A stretch of DNA of 64,000 nt from Plasmopara viticola (taxonomy: Eukaryota; Oomycota; Peronosporomycetes; Peronosporales; Peronosporaceae), in NCBI GenBank assembly GCA_001695595.3, contig MBPM02000153.1:34416-98415 (forward strand), read 5' to 3'. The notes under the pieces are model-generated. The model ran no database searches. It worked only from the letters and a program-made list of their open reading frames with translations, and had not been told where the DNA came from. Made by a program: the position numbers and the translations under genes. Below, piece by piece: positions 37,769 to 50,700 of this stretch. The stretch's first letter is position 1; every line of letters starts with the position of its first letter.

Positions 37769-40708
37769 AGAGCACCGATTCTTCCTACGGCTCAGATACG
37801 TCAAATCTAGCTTTCTCAGCAAGCACATATGCGTTGCAAGCGTGCCTTAGTGAGTTCTGCTCCATTTGAAGCGCCGATTCTTCCACAGATACGTCAAATC
37901 TTGCTTTCAGGACATACAGACACGCGTTCCGAGCGTAACCAAGCGAGTTCTTCTCCGTTTGAAAATCCGATTCTTCCTACAGCCTCAAATACGTTCAATA
38001 CAGCTTCCTGGACATGCTGCCACGCGTATTAAGTAAAACATAGCGATTGCTGCTCCAGTTGAAGCGACGTTTTTTTTCACGGCCTCAGATACGTCAAGTC
38101 TAGCTTTCTGAGCAAGCACATATGCGTTGCAAGCGTAACTTAGTGAGTTCTGCTCCATTCGAAGCGCCGATTCTTCCTAAGATACGTCAAATATAGCTTT
38201 CAGGACATCCAGACACGCGTTCCGAGCGTAACTAAGAGAGTTCTTCTTCGTTTGAAGATCCGATTCTTCCTACAGCCTCAGATACGTTCAATACAGCTTC
38301 CTGGACATGCAGCTACGCGTTTTAAGTAGAACTTAGCGATTGCTGCTCCAATAGAAGCGCCGATTCTTCCTACAGCCTCAGATACGTTCTATACAGCTTC
38401 CTGGACATGCAGCCACGCGTTTTAAGTAGAACTTAGCGATTGCTGCTCCATTCGAAGCGCCGATTCTTCCTACGGCTCAGATACGTCAAATCTAGCTTTC
38501 AGGACATACAGACACGCGTTCCGAGCGTAACCAAGCGATTTCTTCTCCGTTTGAAGATCCGATTCTTCCTACAGCCTCAAATACGTTCAATACAGCTTCC
38601 TGGACATGCTGCCACGCGTTTTAAGTAGAACGTAGCGATTGTTGCTCCAATAAGAGCACCGATTCTTCCTACGGCTCAGATACGTCAAATCTAGCTTTCT
38701 CAGCAAGCCCATATGCGTTGCAAGCGTGCCTTAGTGAGTTCTGCTCCATTTGAAGCGCCGATTCTTCCACAGATACGTAAAATCTAGCTTTCAGGACATA
38801 CAGACACGCGTTCCGAGCGTAACCAAGCGAGTTCTTCTCCGTTTGAAGATCCGATTCTTCCTACAGCCTTAGATACGTACAATACAGCTTCCTGGACATG
38901 CAGCCACGCGTTTTAAGTAGAACATAGCGATTGCTGCTCCAGTTGAAGCGTCGTTTTTCTTTCACGGCCTCAGATACGTTAAATCTAGCTTTCTGAGCAA
39001 GCACATATGCGTTGCAAGCGTAACTTAGTGAGTTCTGCTCCATTCCAAGCGCCGATTCTTCCTCAAATACGTCAAATATAGCTTTTAGGACATCCAGACA
39101 CGCGTTCCGAGCGTAACAAAGCGAGTTCTTCTTCGATTGAAGATCCGATTCTTCCTACAGCCTCAGATACGTTCAATACAGCTTCCTGGACATGCAGCCA
39201 CGCGTTTTAAGTAGAACTTAGAGAATGCTGCTCCAATAGAAGCGCCGATTCTTCCTACGGCTCAGATACGTCAAATCTAGCTTTCTGAGCAAGCACATAT
39301 CCGTTGCAAGCAAACCTTAGTGAGTTCTGCTCCATTTGAAGCGCCTATTCTTCCTCAGATACGTCAAATATAGCTTTCAGGACATGCAGACACGCATTCC
39401 GAGCATAACTTAGCGAGTTCTTTTCCGTTTGAAGATCCGATTCTTCTTACAGTCTCAAATACGTTCAATACATCTTCCTGGACATGCAGCCACGCGTTTT
39501 AAGTAGAACTTAGCTATTGCTGCTCCAATAGAAGCGCCGATTCTTCCTACAGCCTCAGATACGTTCTATACAGCTTCATGCAGCCACGCGTTTTAAGTAG
39601 AACTTAGCGATTGCTGCTCCAATAGAAGCGCCGATTCTTCCTACGGCTCAGATACGTCAAATCTCGCTTCCTGAGCAAGCACATACGCGTTTCAAGCGTA
39701 ACTTAGCGAATACTGCTCCATTTGAAGCACCGACTCTTCCTAAGGCCTCAGATACGTCCAACCTAGCTTTCAGGAAACACAAACATGCGTTCCGAGCATA
39801 ACTAAGCGAGTTCTTCTTCATTTGAATCTCCGATTCTTCCTACAGCCTCAGATACGTTCAATACATTTTCCTGGTCATGCAGCCACGCGTTTCAAGTAGA
39901 GCTTAGCGATTGCTGCTCCAATATAAGCGCCGATTCTTTTTACGGCCTCAGATACGTCAAATCTAGCTTCCTGAGCAAGCCCATATGCGTTGCAAGCGTA
40001 CCTTAGTGAATACTGCTCCATTTGAAGCGCCGATTCTTCCTACGGCCTCGGATACGTCAAATATAGCTTCCTGGACAAGCAGACACGCGTTCCGAGCGTA
40101 ACTAAGCGAGTTCTTCTTCGTTTGAAGATTCGATTCTTCCTACAGCCTCAAATACGTTCAATACAGCTTCCTGGACATGCAGCCACGCGGATTAAGTAGA
40201 ACATAGCGATTGCTGCTCCAGTTGAAGCGTCGTTTTTTTCACGGCCTCAGATACGTCAAATCTAGTTTTATGAGAAAGCACATATGCGTTGCAAGCGTAA
40301 CTTAGTGAGTTCCGCTCCATTCGAAGCGCCGATTCTTCCATAGATACGTCAAATATAGCTTTCAGGACATTCAGACACGCGTTCCGAGCGGAACTAAGCG
40401 AGTTCTTCTCCGTTTTAAGATCCGATTCTTCCTACAGCCTTAGATACGTACAATACAGCTTCCTGGACATGCAGCCACGCGGATTAAGTAGAACATAGCG
40501 ATTGCTGCTCCAGTTGAAGCGTCGTTTTTTCCCACGGCCTCAGATACGTCAAATCTAGCTTTCTGAGCAAGCACATATGCGTTGCAAGCGTAACTTAGTG
40601 AGTTCTGCTCCATTCGAAGCGCCGATTCTTCCTAAGATACGTCAAATATAGCTTTCAGGACATCCAGACACGCGTTCCGAGCGTAACTAAGAGAGTTCTT
40701 CTTCGTTT

Positions 40709-43700
40709 GAAGATCGGATATTTCCTACAGCCTCAGATGCGTTCAATACAGCTTCCTGGACATGCAGTCACGCGTTTCAAGTGGAACTTAGCGAATGCTG
40801 CTCCAATAGAAGCGCCGATTCTTCCTACGGCTCCGATACGTCAAATCTAGCTTCCTGAGCAAACACATACGCGTTGCAAACGTACCTTAGCGAGTTCCTC
40901 TTCGTTTGAAGCGCCGATTCTTCCCACGGCCTCAGATACGTCCAATATAGCTTTCTGGCCATGCAGACCCGCGTTTCAAGCGTAATTTAAAAAATACTGC
41001 TCCATTTGAAGTGCCGATTCTTCCCACGGCCTCAAATATGTCCAATCTTGCTTTCTGGACATGCACTTAACCGTTTCAAGAGATACTTAGCGAATGCTGC
41101 TCCATTTGAAGTGCCGATTCTTCCCACGGCCACAAATACGTCAACTCTAGCTTTCAGGACATGCAGATACACGTTCCGAGCATAACTTAGCGAGTTCTTC
41201 TCCGTTTGAAGATCCGATTCTTCCTACAGCCTCAGATACGTTCAATACAGCTTCCTGGACATGCAGCCACGCGTTTTTAATTGAACTTTGCGATTGCTGC
41301 TCCAGTAGAAGCGCCGATTTTTCCCACGGCCTCAGATACGTCAAATCTAGCTTCCTGAGCAAGCATATACGCGTTGCATGCGTAACCTAGCGAGTTCTGC
41401 TCCATTTAAAGCGCCAATTCCTTCTACAGCCTCAAATACGTCAAATATAGCTTCCACGCGTTCCGAGCGTATCTAAGCGAGTTCTTCTCCATTTTAAGAT
41501 CCGATTCTTCCTACAGCCTCAGATACGTTCAATACAACTTCCTGGACATGCAGCCACGCGTTTTAAGTAGAACTTAGCGATTACTGCTCCAATAGAAGCG
41601 CCGATTCTTCCTACGGCTCCGATACGTCAAATTTAGCTTCCTGAGCAAGCACATACGCGTTGCAAACGTACCTTAGCGAGTTCCTCTTCGTTTGAAGCGC
41701 CGATTCTTCCCACGGCCTCAGATGCGTCAAAAATAGCTTCCAGGACATGCAGACCCGCGTTTCAAGCGTATCTTAGCGAATACTGCTCCATTTGAAGTGC
41801 CGATTCTTTCCACGGCCTCAGATATGTCCAATCTTGCTTCCTGGACATGCGGTTACCCGTTTCAAGCGATACTTAGCGAATGCTGCTCCATTTGAAGTGC
41901 CGATTCTTCCCACGGCCACAAATACGTCAACTCTAGCTTTCAGGACATGCAGATACACGTTCCGAGCATAACTCAGCGAGTTCTTCTCCATTTGAAGATC
42001 CGATTCCTCCTACGCCCTCAGATACGTCAAATCTAGCTTTCAGGACATGCAGCCACGCGTTTTAAGTAGAACTTAGCGATTGCTGCTCCAATAGAACCGC
42101 GCATTCTTCCTACGGCTCAGATACGTCAAATCTAGCTCTCTGAGCAAGCACATATCCGTTGCAAGCGTACATTAATGAGTTCTGCTCCATTTGAAGCGCC
42201 GATTTTCCCACAGATACGTCAAATATAGCTTTCAGAACATGCAGACACGCGTTCCGAGCGTAACTAAGCGAGTTCTTCTCCGTTTGAAGCTCCGATTCTT
42301 CCTACAGCTTTAAATACGTTCAATACAGCTTCCTGGACATGCACCCACGCTTTTTAAGTAGAATTCAGCGAATGCTGCTCCAATACAAGCGCCGATTCTT
42401 CCTACAATTCTATACAGCTTCCTGGACATGCAGCCACGCGTTTTAAGTAGAACTTAGCGATTGCTGCTCCAATAAGAGCACCGATTCTTCCTACGGCTCA
42501 GATACGTCAAATCTAGCTTTCTCAGCAAGCACATATGCGTTGCAAGCGTGCCTTAGTGAGTTCTGCTCCATTTGAAGCGCCGATTCTTCCACAGATACGT
42601 CAAATCTTGCTTTCAGGACATACAGACACGCGTTCCGAGCGTAACCAAGCGAGTTCTTCTCCGTTTGAAAATCCGATTCTTCCTACAGCCTCAAATACGT
42701 TCAATACAGCTTCCTGGACATGCTGCCACGCGTATTAAGTAAAACATAGCGATTGCTGCTCCAGTTGAAGCGACGTTTTTTTTCACGGCCTCAGATACGT
42801 CAAGTCTAGCTTTCTGAGCAAGCACATATGCGTTGCAAGCGTAACTTAGTGAGTTCTGCTCCATTCGAAGCGCCGATTCTTCCTAAGATACGTCAAATAT
42901 AGCTTTCAGGACATCCAGACACGCGTTCCGAGCGTAACTAAGAGAGTTCTTCTTCGTTTGAAGATCCGATTCTTCCTACAGCCTCAGATACGTTCAATAC
43001 AGCTTCCTGGACATGCAGCTACGCGTTTTAAGTAGAACTTAGCAATTGCTGCTCCAATAGAAGCGCCGATTCTTCCTACAGCCTCAGATACGTTCTATAC
43101 AGCTTCCTGGACATGCAGCCACGCGTTTTAAGTAGAACTTAGCGATTGCTGCTCCATTCGAAGCGCCGATTCTTCCTACGGCTCAGATACGTCAAATCTA
43201 GCTTTCAGGACATACAGACACGCGTTCCGAGCGTAACCAAGCGATTTCTTCTCCGTTTGAAGATCCGATTCTTCCTACAGCCTCAAATACGTTCAATACA
43301 GCTTCCTGGACATGCTGCCACGCGTTTTAAGTAGAACGTAGCGATTGTTGCTCTCAATAAGAGCACCGATTCTTCCTACGGCTCAGATACGTCAAATCTA
43401 GCTTTCTCAGCAAGCCCATATGCGTTGCAAGCGTGCCTTAGTGAGTTCTGCTCCATTTGAAGCGCCGATTCTTCCACAGATACGTAAAATCTAGCTTTCA
43501 GGACATACAGACACGCGTTCCGAGCGTAACCAAGCGAGTTCTTCTCCGTTTGAAGATCCGATTCTTCCTACAGCCTTAGATACGTACAATACAGCTTCCT
43601 GGACATGCAGCCACGCGTTTTAAGTAGAACATAGCGATTGCTGCTCCAGTTGAAGCGTCGTTTTTTTCCACGGCCTCAGATACGTCAAATCTAGCTTTCT

Positions 43701-44777
43701 GAGCAAGCACATATGCGTTGCAAGCGTAACTTAGTGAGTTCTGCTCCATTCCAAGCGCCGATTCTTCCTCAAATACGTCAAATATAGCTTTTAGGACATC
43801 CAGACACGCGTTCCGAGCGTAACAAATGCGAGTTCTTCTTCGATTGAAGATCCGATTCTTCTACAGCCTCAGATACGTTCAATACAGCTTCCTGGACATG
43901 CAGCCACGCGTTTTAAGTAGAACTTAGAGAATGCTGCTCCAATAGAAGCGCCGATTCTTCCTACGGCTCAGATACGTCAAATCTAGCTTTCTGAGCAAGC
44001 ACATATCCGTTGCAAGCAAACCTTAGTGAGTTCTGCTCCATTTGAAGCGCCTATTCTTCCTCAGATACGTCAAATATAGCTTTCAGGACATGCAGACACG
44101 CATTCCGAGCATAACTTAGCGAGTTCTTCTCCGTTTGAAGATCCGATTCTTCTTACAGTCTCAAATACGTTCAATACATCTTCCTGGACATGCAGCCACG
44201 CGTTTTAAGTAGAACTTAGCTATTGCTGCTCCAATAGAAGCGCCGATTCTTCCTACAGCCTCAGATACGTTCTATACAGCTTCATGCAGCCACGCGTTTT
44301 AAGTAGAACTTAGCGATTGCTGCTCCAATAGAAGCGCCGATTCTTCCTACGGCTCAGATACGTCAAATCTCGCTTCCTGAGCAAGCACATACGCGTTTCA
44401 AGCGTAACTTAGCGAATACTGCTCCATTTGAAGCACCGACTCTTCCTAAGGCCTCAGATACGTCCAACCTAGCTTTCAGGAAACACAAACATGCGTTCCG
44501 AGCATAACTAAGCGAGTTCTTCTTCATTTGAATCTCCGATTCTTCCTACAGCCTCAGATACGTTCAATACATTTTCCTGGTCATGCAGCCACGCGTTTCA
44601 AGTAGAGCTTAGCGATTGCTGCTCCAATATAAGCGCCGATTCTTTTTACGGCCTCAGATACGTCAAATCTAGCTTCCTGAGCAAGCCCATATGCGTTGCA
44701 AGCGTACCTTAGCGAATACTGCTCCATTTGAAGCGCCGATTCTTCCTACGGCCTCGGATACGTCAAATATAGCTTCC
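40709..44777 (+). repeat. Segmental tandem duplication, copy 2
   Basis: Matches 36,003-about 40,071 at offset 4,706. The left edge is sharp: the monomer before it (40,616-40,708, 'cctaagatacgtc' and 'aactaagagagttcttcttc') matches the one ending at 38,252, not the one ending at 36,002. Similarity drops after about 44,777 ('agcttccaggacaagcagac' against 'agcttcctggacaagcagac', then 'ctacgcgagttctccttc'). Differences from copy 1 are few, but cluster near 42,203-42,240, where this copy reads 'tttcccacagatacgtc' and 'ttcagaacatgc'. Confidence 0.9.
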
Positions 44778-47700
44778 AGGACAAGCAGACACACGTTCCG
44801 AGCGTAACTACGCGAGTTCTCCTTCTTTTGAAGATTCGATTCTTCCTACAGCCTCAAATACGTTCAATACAGCTTCCTGGACATGCAGCCACGCGGATTA
44901 AGTAGAACATAGCGATTGCTGCTCCAGTTGAAGCGTCGTTTTTCTTTCACGGCCTCAGATACGTTAAATCTAGCTTTCTGAGCAAGCACATATGCGTTGC
45001 AAGCGTGCTTTGTGAGTTCTGCTCCATTCGAAGCGCCGATTCTTCCTCAGATACGTCAAATTAGCTTTCAGGACATGCAGACACGCGTTCCGAGCGTAAC
45101 TAAGCGAGTGCTTCTCCGTTTTTAGATCCGATTCTTCCTACAGCCTTAGATACGTACAATACAGCTTCCTGGACATGCTGCCACGCGTTTTAAGTAGAAC
45201 TTAGCGATTACTGCTCCAGTAGAAGCGCCGATTTTTCCCACAGCCTCAGATACGTCAAATCTAGCTTCCTGAGCAAGCCCATACGCGTTGCATGCGAAAC
45301 TTAGCGAGTTCTGCTCCATTTAAAGCGCCGATCCTTCCTACGGCCTCAGATACGTCAAATATAGCTTCCTGGACATGCAGACACGCGTTCCGAGCGGAAC
45401 TAAGCGAGTTCTTCTCCGTTTGAAGATCCGATTCTTCCTACAGCCTCAAATACGTTCAATACAGCTTCCTGGACATGCAGCCACGCGGATTAAGTAGAAC
45501 ATAGCGATTGCTGCTCCAGTTGAAGCGTCGTTTTTTTCACGGCCTCAGATACGTCAAATCTAGCTTTCTGAGCAAGCACATATGCGTTGCAAGCGTAACT
45601 TAGTGTGTTCTGCTCCATTCGAAGCGCCGATTCTTCCTCAGATACGTCAAACTAACTTTCAGGACATACAGACACGCGTTCCGAGCATAACAAAGCGAGT
45701 TCTTCTCCGTTTGAAGATCCGATTCTTCCTACAGCCTCAAATACGTTCAATACAGCTTCCTGGACATGCAGCCACGCGTTTTAAATAGAACTTAGCGATT
45801 ACTGCTCCAGTAGAAGCGCCGATTTTTCCCACAGCCTCAGATACGTCAAATCTAGCTTCCTGGGCAAGCCCATACGCGTTGCATGCGTAAATTAGCGAGT
45901 TCTGCTCCATTTAAAGCGCCGATCCTTCCTACGGCCTCAGATACGTCAAATATAGCTTCCTGGACAAGCAGACACGCGTTCCGAGCGTAACTAAGCGAGT
46001 TCTTCTTCGTTTGAAAATCCGATTCTTCCTACAGCCTCAAATACGTTCAATACAGCTTCCTGGACATGCTGCCACGCGTATTAAGTAGAACATAGCGATT
46101 GCTGCTCCAGTTGAAGCGTCGTTTTTTTTCACGGCCTCAGATACGTCAAATCTAGTTTTATGAGAAAGCACATATGCGTTGCAAGCGTAACTTAGTGAGT
46201 TCTGCTCCATTCGAAGCACCGATTCTTCCATAGATACGTCAAATATAGCTTTCAGGACATTCAGACACGCGTTCCGAGCGGAACTAAGCGAGTTCTTCTC
46301 CGTTTTAAGATCCGATTCTTCCTACAGCCTTAGATACGTACAATACAGCTTCCTGGACATGCAGCCACGCGTATTAAGTAGAACATAGCGATTGCTGCTC
46401 CAGTTGAAGCGTCGTTTTTTTCACGGCCTCAGATACGTCAAATCTAGCTTTCTGAGCAAGCACATATGCGTTGCAAGCGCAACTTAGTGAGTTCTGCTCC
46501 AATTGAAGCGCCGATTCTTCCTCAGATACGTCAAACTAGCTTTCAGGACATACAGACACGCGTTCCGAGCATAACTAAGCGAGTTCTTCTCCGTTTGAAG
46601 ATCCGATTCTTCCTACAGCCTCAAATACGTTCAATACAGCTTCCTGGACATGCAGCCACGCGTTTTAAGTAGAACTTAGCGATTGCTGCTCCAATAGAAG
46701 CGACGATTCTTCCTACAGACTCAGATACGTTCAATACATCATCCCGGACATGCAGCCACGCGTTTTAAGTAGAACTTAGCGATTGCTGCTCCAATCGAAG
46801 CGCCGATTTTTCCTACGGCTCAGATACGTTTAATCTAGCTTCCTGAGCAAGCAGATATGCGTTGCAAGCGTACCTTAGCGAGTTCAGCTCCATTTAAAGC
46901 GCCGATTCTTTCTACGGCCTCAGATACGTCAAATATAGCTTCCAGGACATGCGGACACGCGTTTTGAGCGTAACTAAGCGAGTTCTTCTCCGTTCGAAGA
47001 TCTGATACTTCTTACAGCCTCAGATACGTTGAAAACAGCTTTCTGGACATGCAGTCACGCGTTTTAAGTAGAACTTAGCGATTGCTGCTCCAATAGAAGC
47101 GCCGATTCTTTCTACGGCTCAGATACGTCAAATCTAGCTTTTTGAGCAAGCACATATGCGTTGCAAGCGTACCTTAGCGAGTTCTGCTTCATTTAAAGCG
47201 CCGATTCTTCTTACGGCCTCAGATACGTCAAATATAGCTTCCAGGACATGCGGACACGCATTTGGGCGTAATTAAGCGAGTTCTTCTCCGTTTGAAGATC
47301 TGATACTTCTTACAGCCTCAGATACGTTGAAAACAGCTTTCTGGACATGCAGTCACGCGTTTTAAGTAGAACTTAGCGATTGCTGCTCAAATAGAAGCGC
47401 CGATTCTTCCTACGGCTCAGATACGTCAAATCCCGCTTCCTGAGCAAGCACATATGCGTTGCAAGCGAAACTGAGCGAGGTCTGCTCCATTTGAAGCGCC
47501 GATTCTTCCTACGGCCTCAGATACGTCAAATATAGCTTCCAGGACATGCAGACATGCGTTCCGAGCGTAAATAAACAAATTTTTCTCCATTTGAAGATCT
47601 GATTCCTCTTACAGCCTCAGATACGTTCAATACAGCTTCCTGGACATGCGGTCACGCGTTTTAAGTAGATCTTAGCGATTGCTGCTCCAATAGAAGCGCC

Positions 47701-50700
47701 GATTCTTCCTACGGCTCAGATACGTCAAATCCCGCTTCCTGAGCAAGCACATACGCGTTTCAAGCGAAACTGAGCGAGTTCTGCTTAATTTGAAGCGCCA
47801 ATTCTTCCTACCGCCTCAGATGCGTCAAATATAGCTTCCTAGACATGCAGACACGCTTTCTAAGCTTACCTAAGCGAGTAATGCTCTATTTAAAGCGCCG
47901 ATTCTTCCTACGGCCTCAGATACGTCCAATCTAGCTTGTAGGACATGCAGACATGCATTACGAGCGTAACTAAGAGAATACTTCTCCATTTGAAGATCTG
48001 ATTCTTCCTACAGACTCAGATACGTTCAATACAGCTTCCTGAACATGCAGTCACGCGTTTTAAGTAGAACTTAGCGATTGCTGCTCCAATAGAAGCGCCG
48101 ATTCTTCCTACGGCTCAGATACGTCAAATCTAGCTTTTTGAGCAAGCACATATGCGTTGCAAGCGTACCTTAGCGAGTTCTGCTTCATTTGAAAAGCCGA
48201 TTCTTCCTACGGCTCAGATACGTCAAATCTAGCTTCCTGAGCAAACCCAAACTCCTTGCAAGCGTACCTTAGCGAGTTCTGCTCCATTTGAAGCACCGAT
48301 TCTTCCTTAAGCCTCAGATACGTTCAATACAGCTGCCTGGACATACAGTCACGCGTTTTAAGTAGAACTTAGCGATTGCTGCTCCAATAGAAGCGCCGAT
48401 TCTTCCTACGGCTCAGATACGTCGAATCCCGCTTCCTGAGCAAGCACATCCGCGTTTCAAGCAAAACTGAGCGAGTTCTGCTTTATTTGAAGCGCCGATT
48501 CTTCCTACGGCCTTAGATACGTCAACTATAGCTTCCAGGACATGCAGACATGCATTCCGAGCGTAACTAATTAAATTCTTCTCCATTTGAAGATCTGATT
48601 CTTCCTGCAGACTCAGATACGTTCAATACATCATCCCGGACATGCAGCCACGCGTTTTTAGTAGAACTTAGCGATTGCTGCTCCAATAGAAGCGCCGGTT
48701 CTTCCTACGGCTCAGATACGTCAAATCTAGCTTCCTGAACAAGCACATATGCGTTGCAAGCGTACCTTAGCGAGTTCAGCTCCATTTAAAGCGCCGATTC
48801 TTTCTACGGCCTCAGATACGTCCAATCTAGCTTCTAGGACATGCAGACATGCATTCCGAGCGTAACTTAACGAATTCTTCTCCATTTGAAGATCTTATTC
48901 TTCCTACAGACTCAGATACGTTCAATACATCATCGGACATGCAATTACGCGTTTTTAGTAGAACTTAGCGATTGCTGCTCCAATAGAAGCGCCGATTCTT
49001 CCTACGGCCTCAGACACGTCAAATTAAGCTTCTTGAGCAAGCACATCCGCGTTTCAAGCGTAACTGAGTGAGTTCTGCATTGTTTGAAGCGTCCATTCTT
49101 CTTCCCACGGCCTCAGATACGTCAAGTTAGCTTTCTGGCCATGCAGACCTGCGTTTCGAACGAAACTTAGCGAATACCGTCCATTTGAAGTGCCGATTCT
49201 TCCCACGGCCTCAGATATGTACAATCTTGCTTCCTGGGTATGCCGTTTTCCGTTTCAAGCGAAACTTGGATAAAACTGGTCCGTTTGAAGCGACGATTCT
49301 TTCCACGGTTTCAAATACGTCAATTCTATCTTTCTGACCATGCAGCCAAGCGTTTCAAGCGTACCTTAGCGAGTTCTGCTCCATTTGAAGCGCCGATTCT
49401 TCCTACGGCCTCAGATACGTCAAATATAGATTCTAGGACATGCAGACACGCGTTCCCAGCGTAACAAAGCGAGTTCTTCTCCGTTTGAAGCACCGATTCT
49501 TCTTACAGCCTCAGATACGTTGAAAACAGCTTTCTGGACATGCAGTCACGCGTTTTAAGTAGAACTTAGCGATTGCTGCTCCAATAGAAGCGCCGATTCT
49601 TCCTACGGCTCAGATACGTCAAATCTAGCTTTTTGAGCAAGCACATATGCGTTGCAAGCGTACCTTAGCGAGTTCTGCTTCATTTGAAGCGCCGATTCTT
49701 CTTACGGCCTCAGATACGTCAAATATAGCTTCCAGGACATGCGGACACGCGTTTTGAGCGTAACTAAGCGAGTTCTTCTCCGTTTGAAGATCTGATACTT
49801 CTTACAGCCTCAGATACGTTGAAAACAGCTTTCTGGACATGCAGTCACGCGTTTTAAGTAGAACTTAGCGATTGCTGCTCAATAGAAGCGCCGATTCTTC
49901 CTACGGCTCAGATACGTCAAATCCCGCTTCCTGAGCAAGCACATATGCGTTGCAAGCGAAACTGAGCGAGTTCTGCTCCATTTGAAGCGCCGATTCTTCC
50001 TACGGCCTCAGATACGTCAAATATAGCTTCCAGGACATGCAGACATGCGTTCCGAGCGTAAATAAGCAAATTTTTCTCCATTTGAAGATCTGATTCCTCT
50101 TACAGCCTCAGATACGTTCAATACAGCTTCCTGGACATGCGGTCACGCGTTTTAAGTAGATCTTAGCGATTGCTGCTCCAATAGAAGCGCCGATTCTTCC
50201 TACGGCTCAGATACGTCAAATCCCGCTTCCTGAGCAAGCACATACGCGTTTCAAGCGAAACTGAGCGAGTTCTGCTTAATTTGAAGCGCCAATTCTTCCT
50301 ACCGCCTCAGATACGTCAAATATAGCTTCCTAGACATGCAGACACGCTTTCTAAGCGTAACTAATTGAATTCTTCTCCATTTGAAGATCTGATTCTTCCT
50401 GCAGACTCAGATACGTTCAATACATCATCCCGGACATGCGGCCACGCGTTTTTAGTAGAACTTAGCGATTGCTGCTCCAATAGATGCGCCGATTCTTCCT
50501 ACGGCTCAGATACGTTTAATCTAGCTTCCTGACCAAGCACATATGCGTTGCAAGCGTACCTTAGCGAGTTCTGCTTCATTTGAAAAGCCGATTCTTCCTA
50601 CGGCTCAGATACGTCAAATCTAGCTTCCTGAGCAAACCCAAACTCCTTGCAAGCGTACCTTAGCGAGTTCTGCTCCATTTGAAGCACCGATTCTTCCTTA

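Larger units (their letters stand above)
36003..40708 (+). repeat. Segmental tandem duplication, copy 1 (4,706 bp)
   Basis: Starts at a C monomer with the rare start 'gaagatcggatatttcc', which recurs at 40,709. Many marks recur at exactly +4,706: the 87-bp monomer at 36,702, the 89-bp monomer at 37,680 and the 'tacagcttcatgcagcc' deletion near 39,575. The unit is about 48 monomers long, the mean being below 100 bp because short B monomers are common. Confidence 0.9.

Noticed and set aside
40100..46450. Poly-T tracts ('gtcgttttttt') as Pol III terminators
   Set aside because: They are a variant of the monomer start ('gcgtcgttttttt' for 'gcgccgatttttt') shared by neighbouring copies, with no linked promoter elements.
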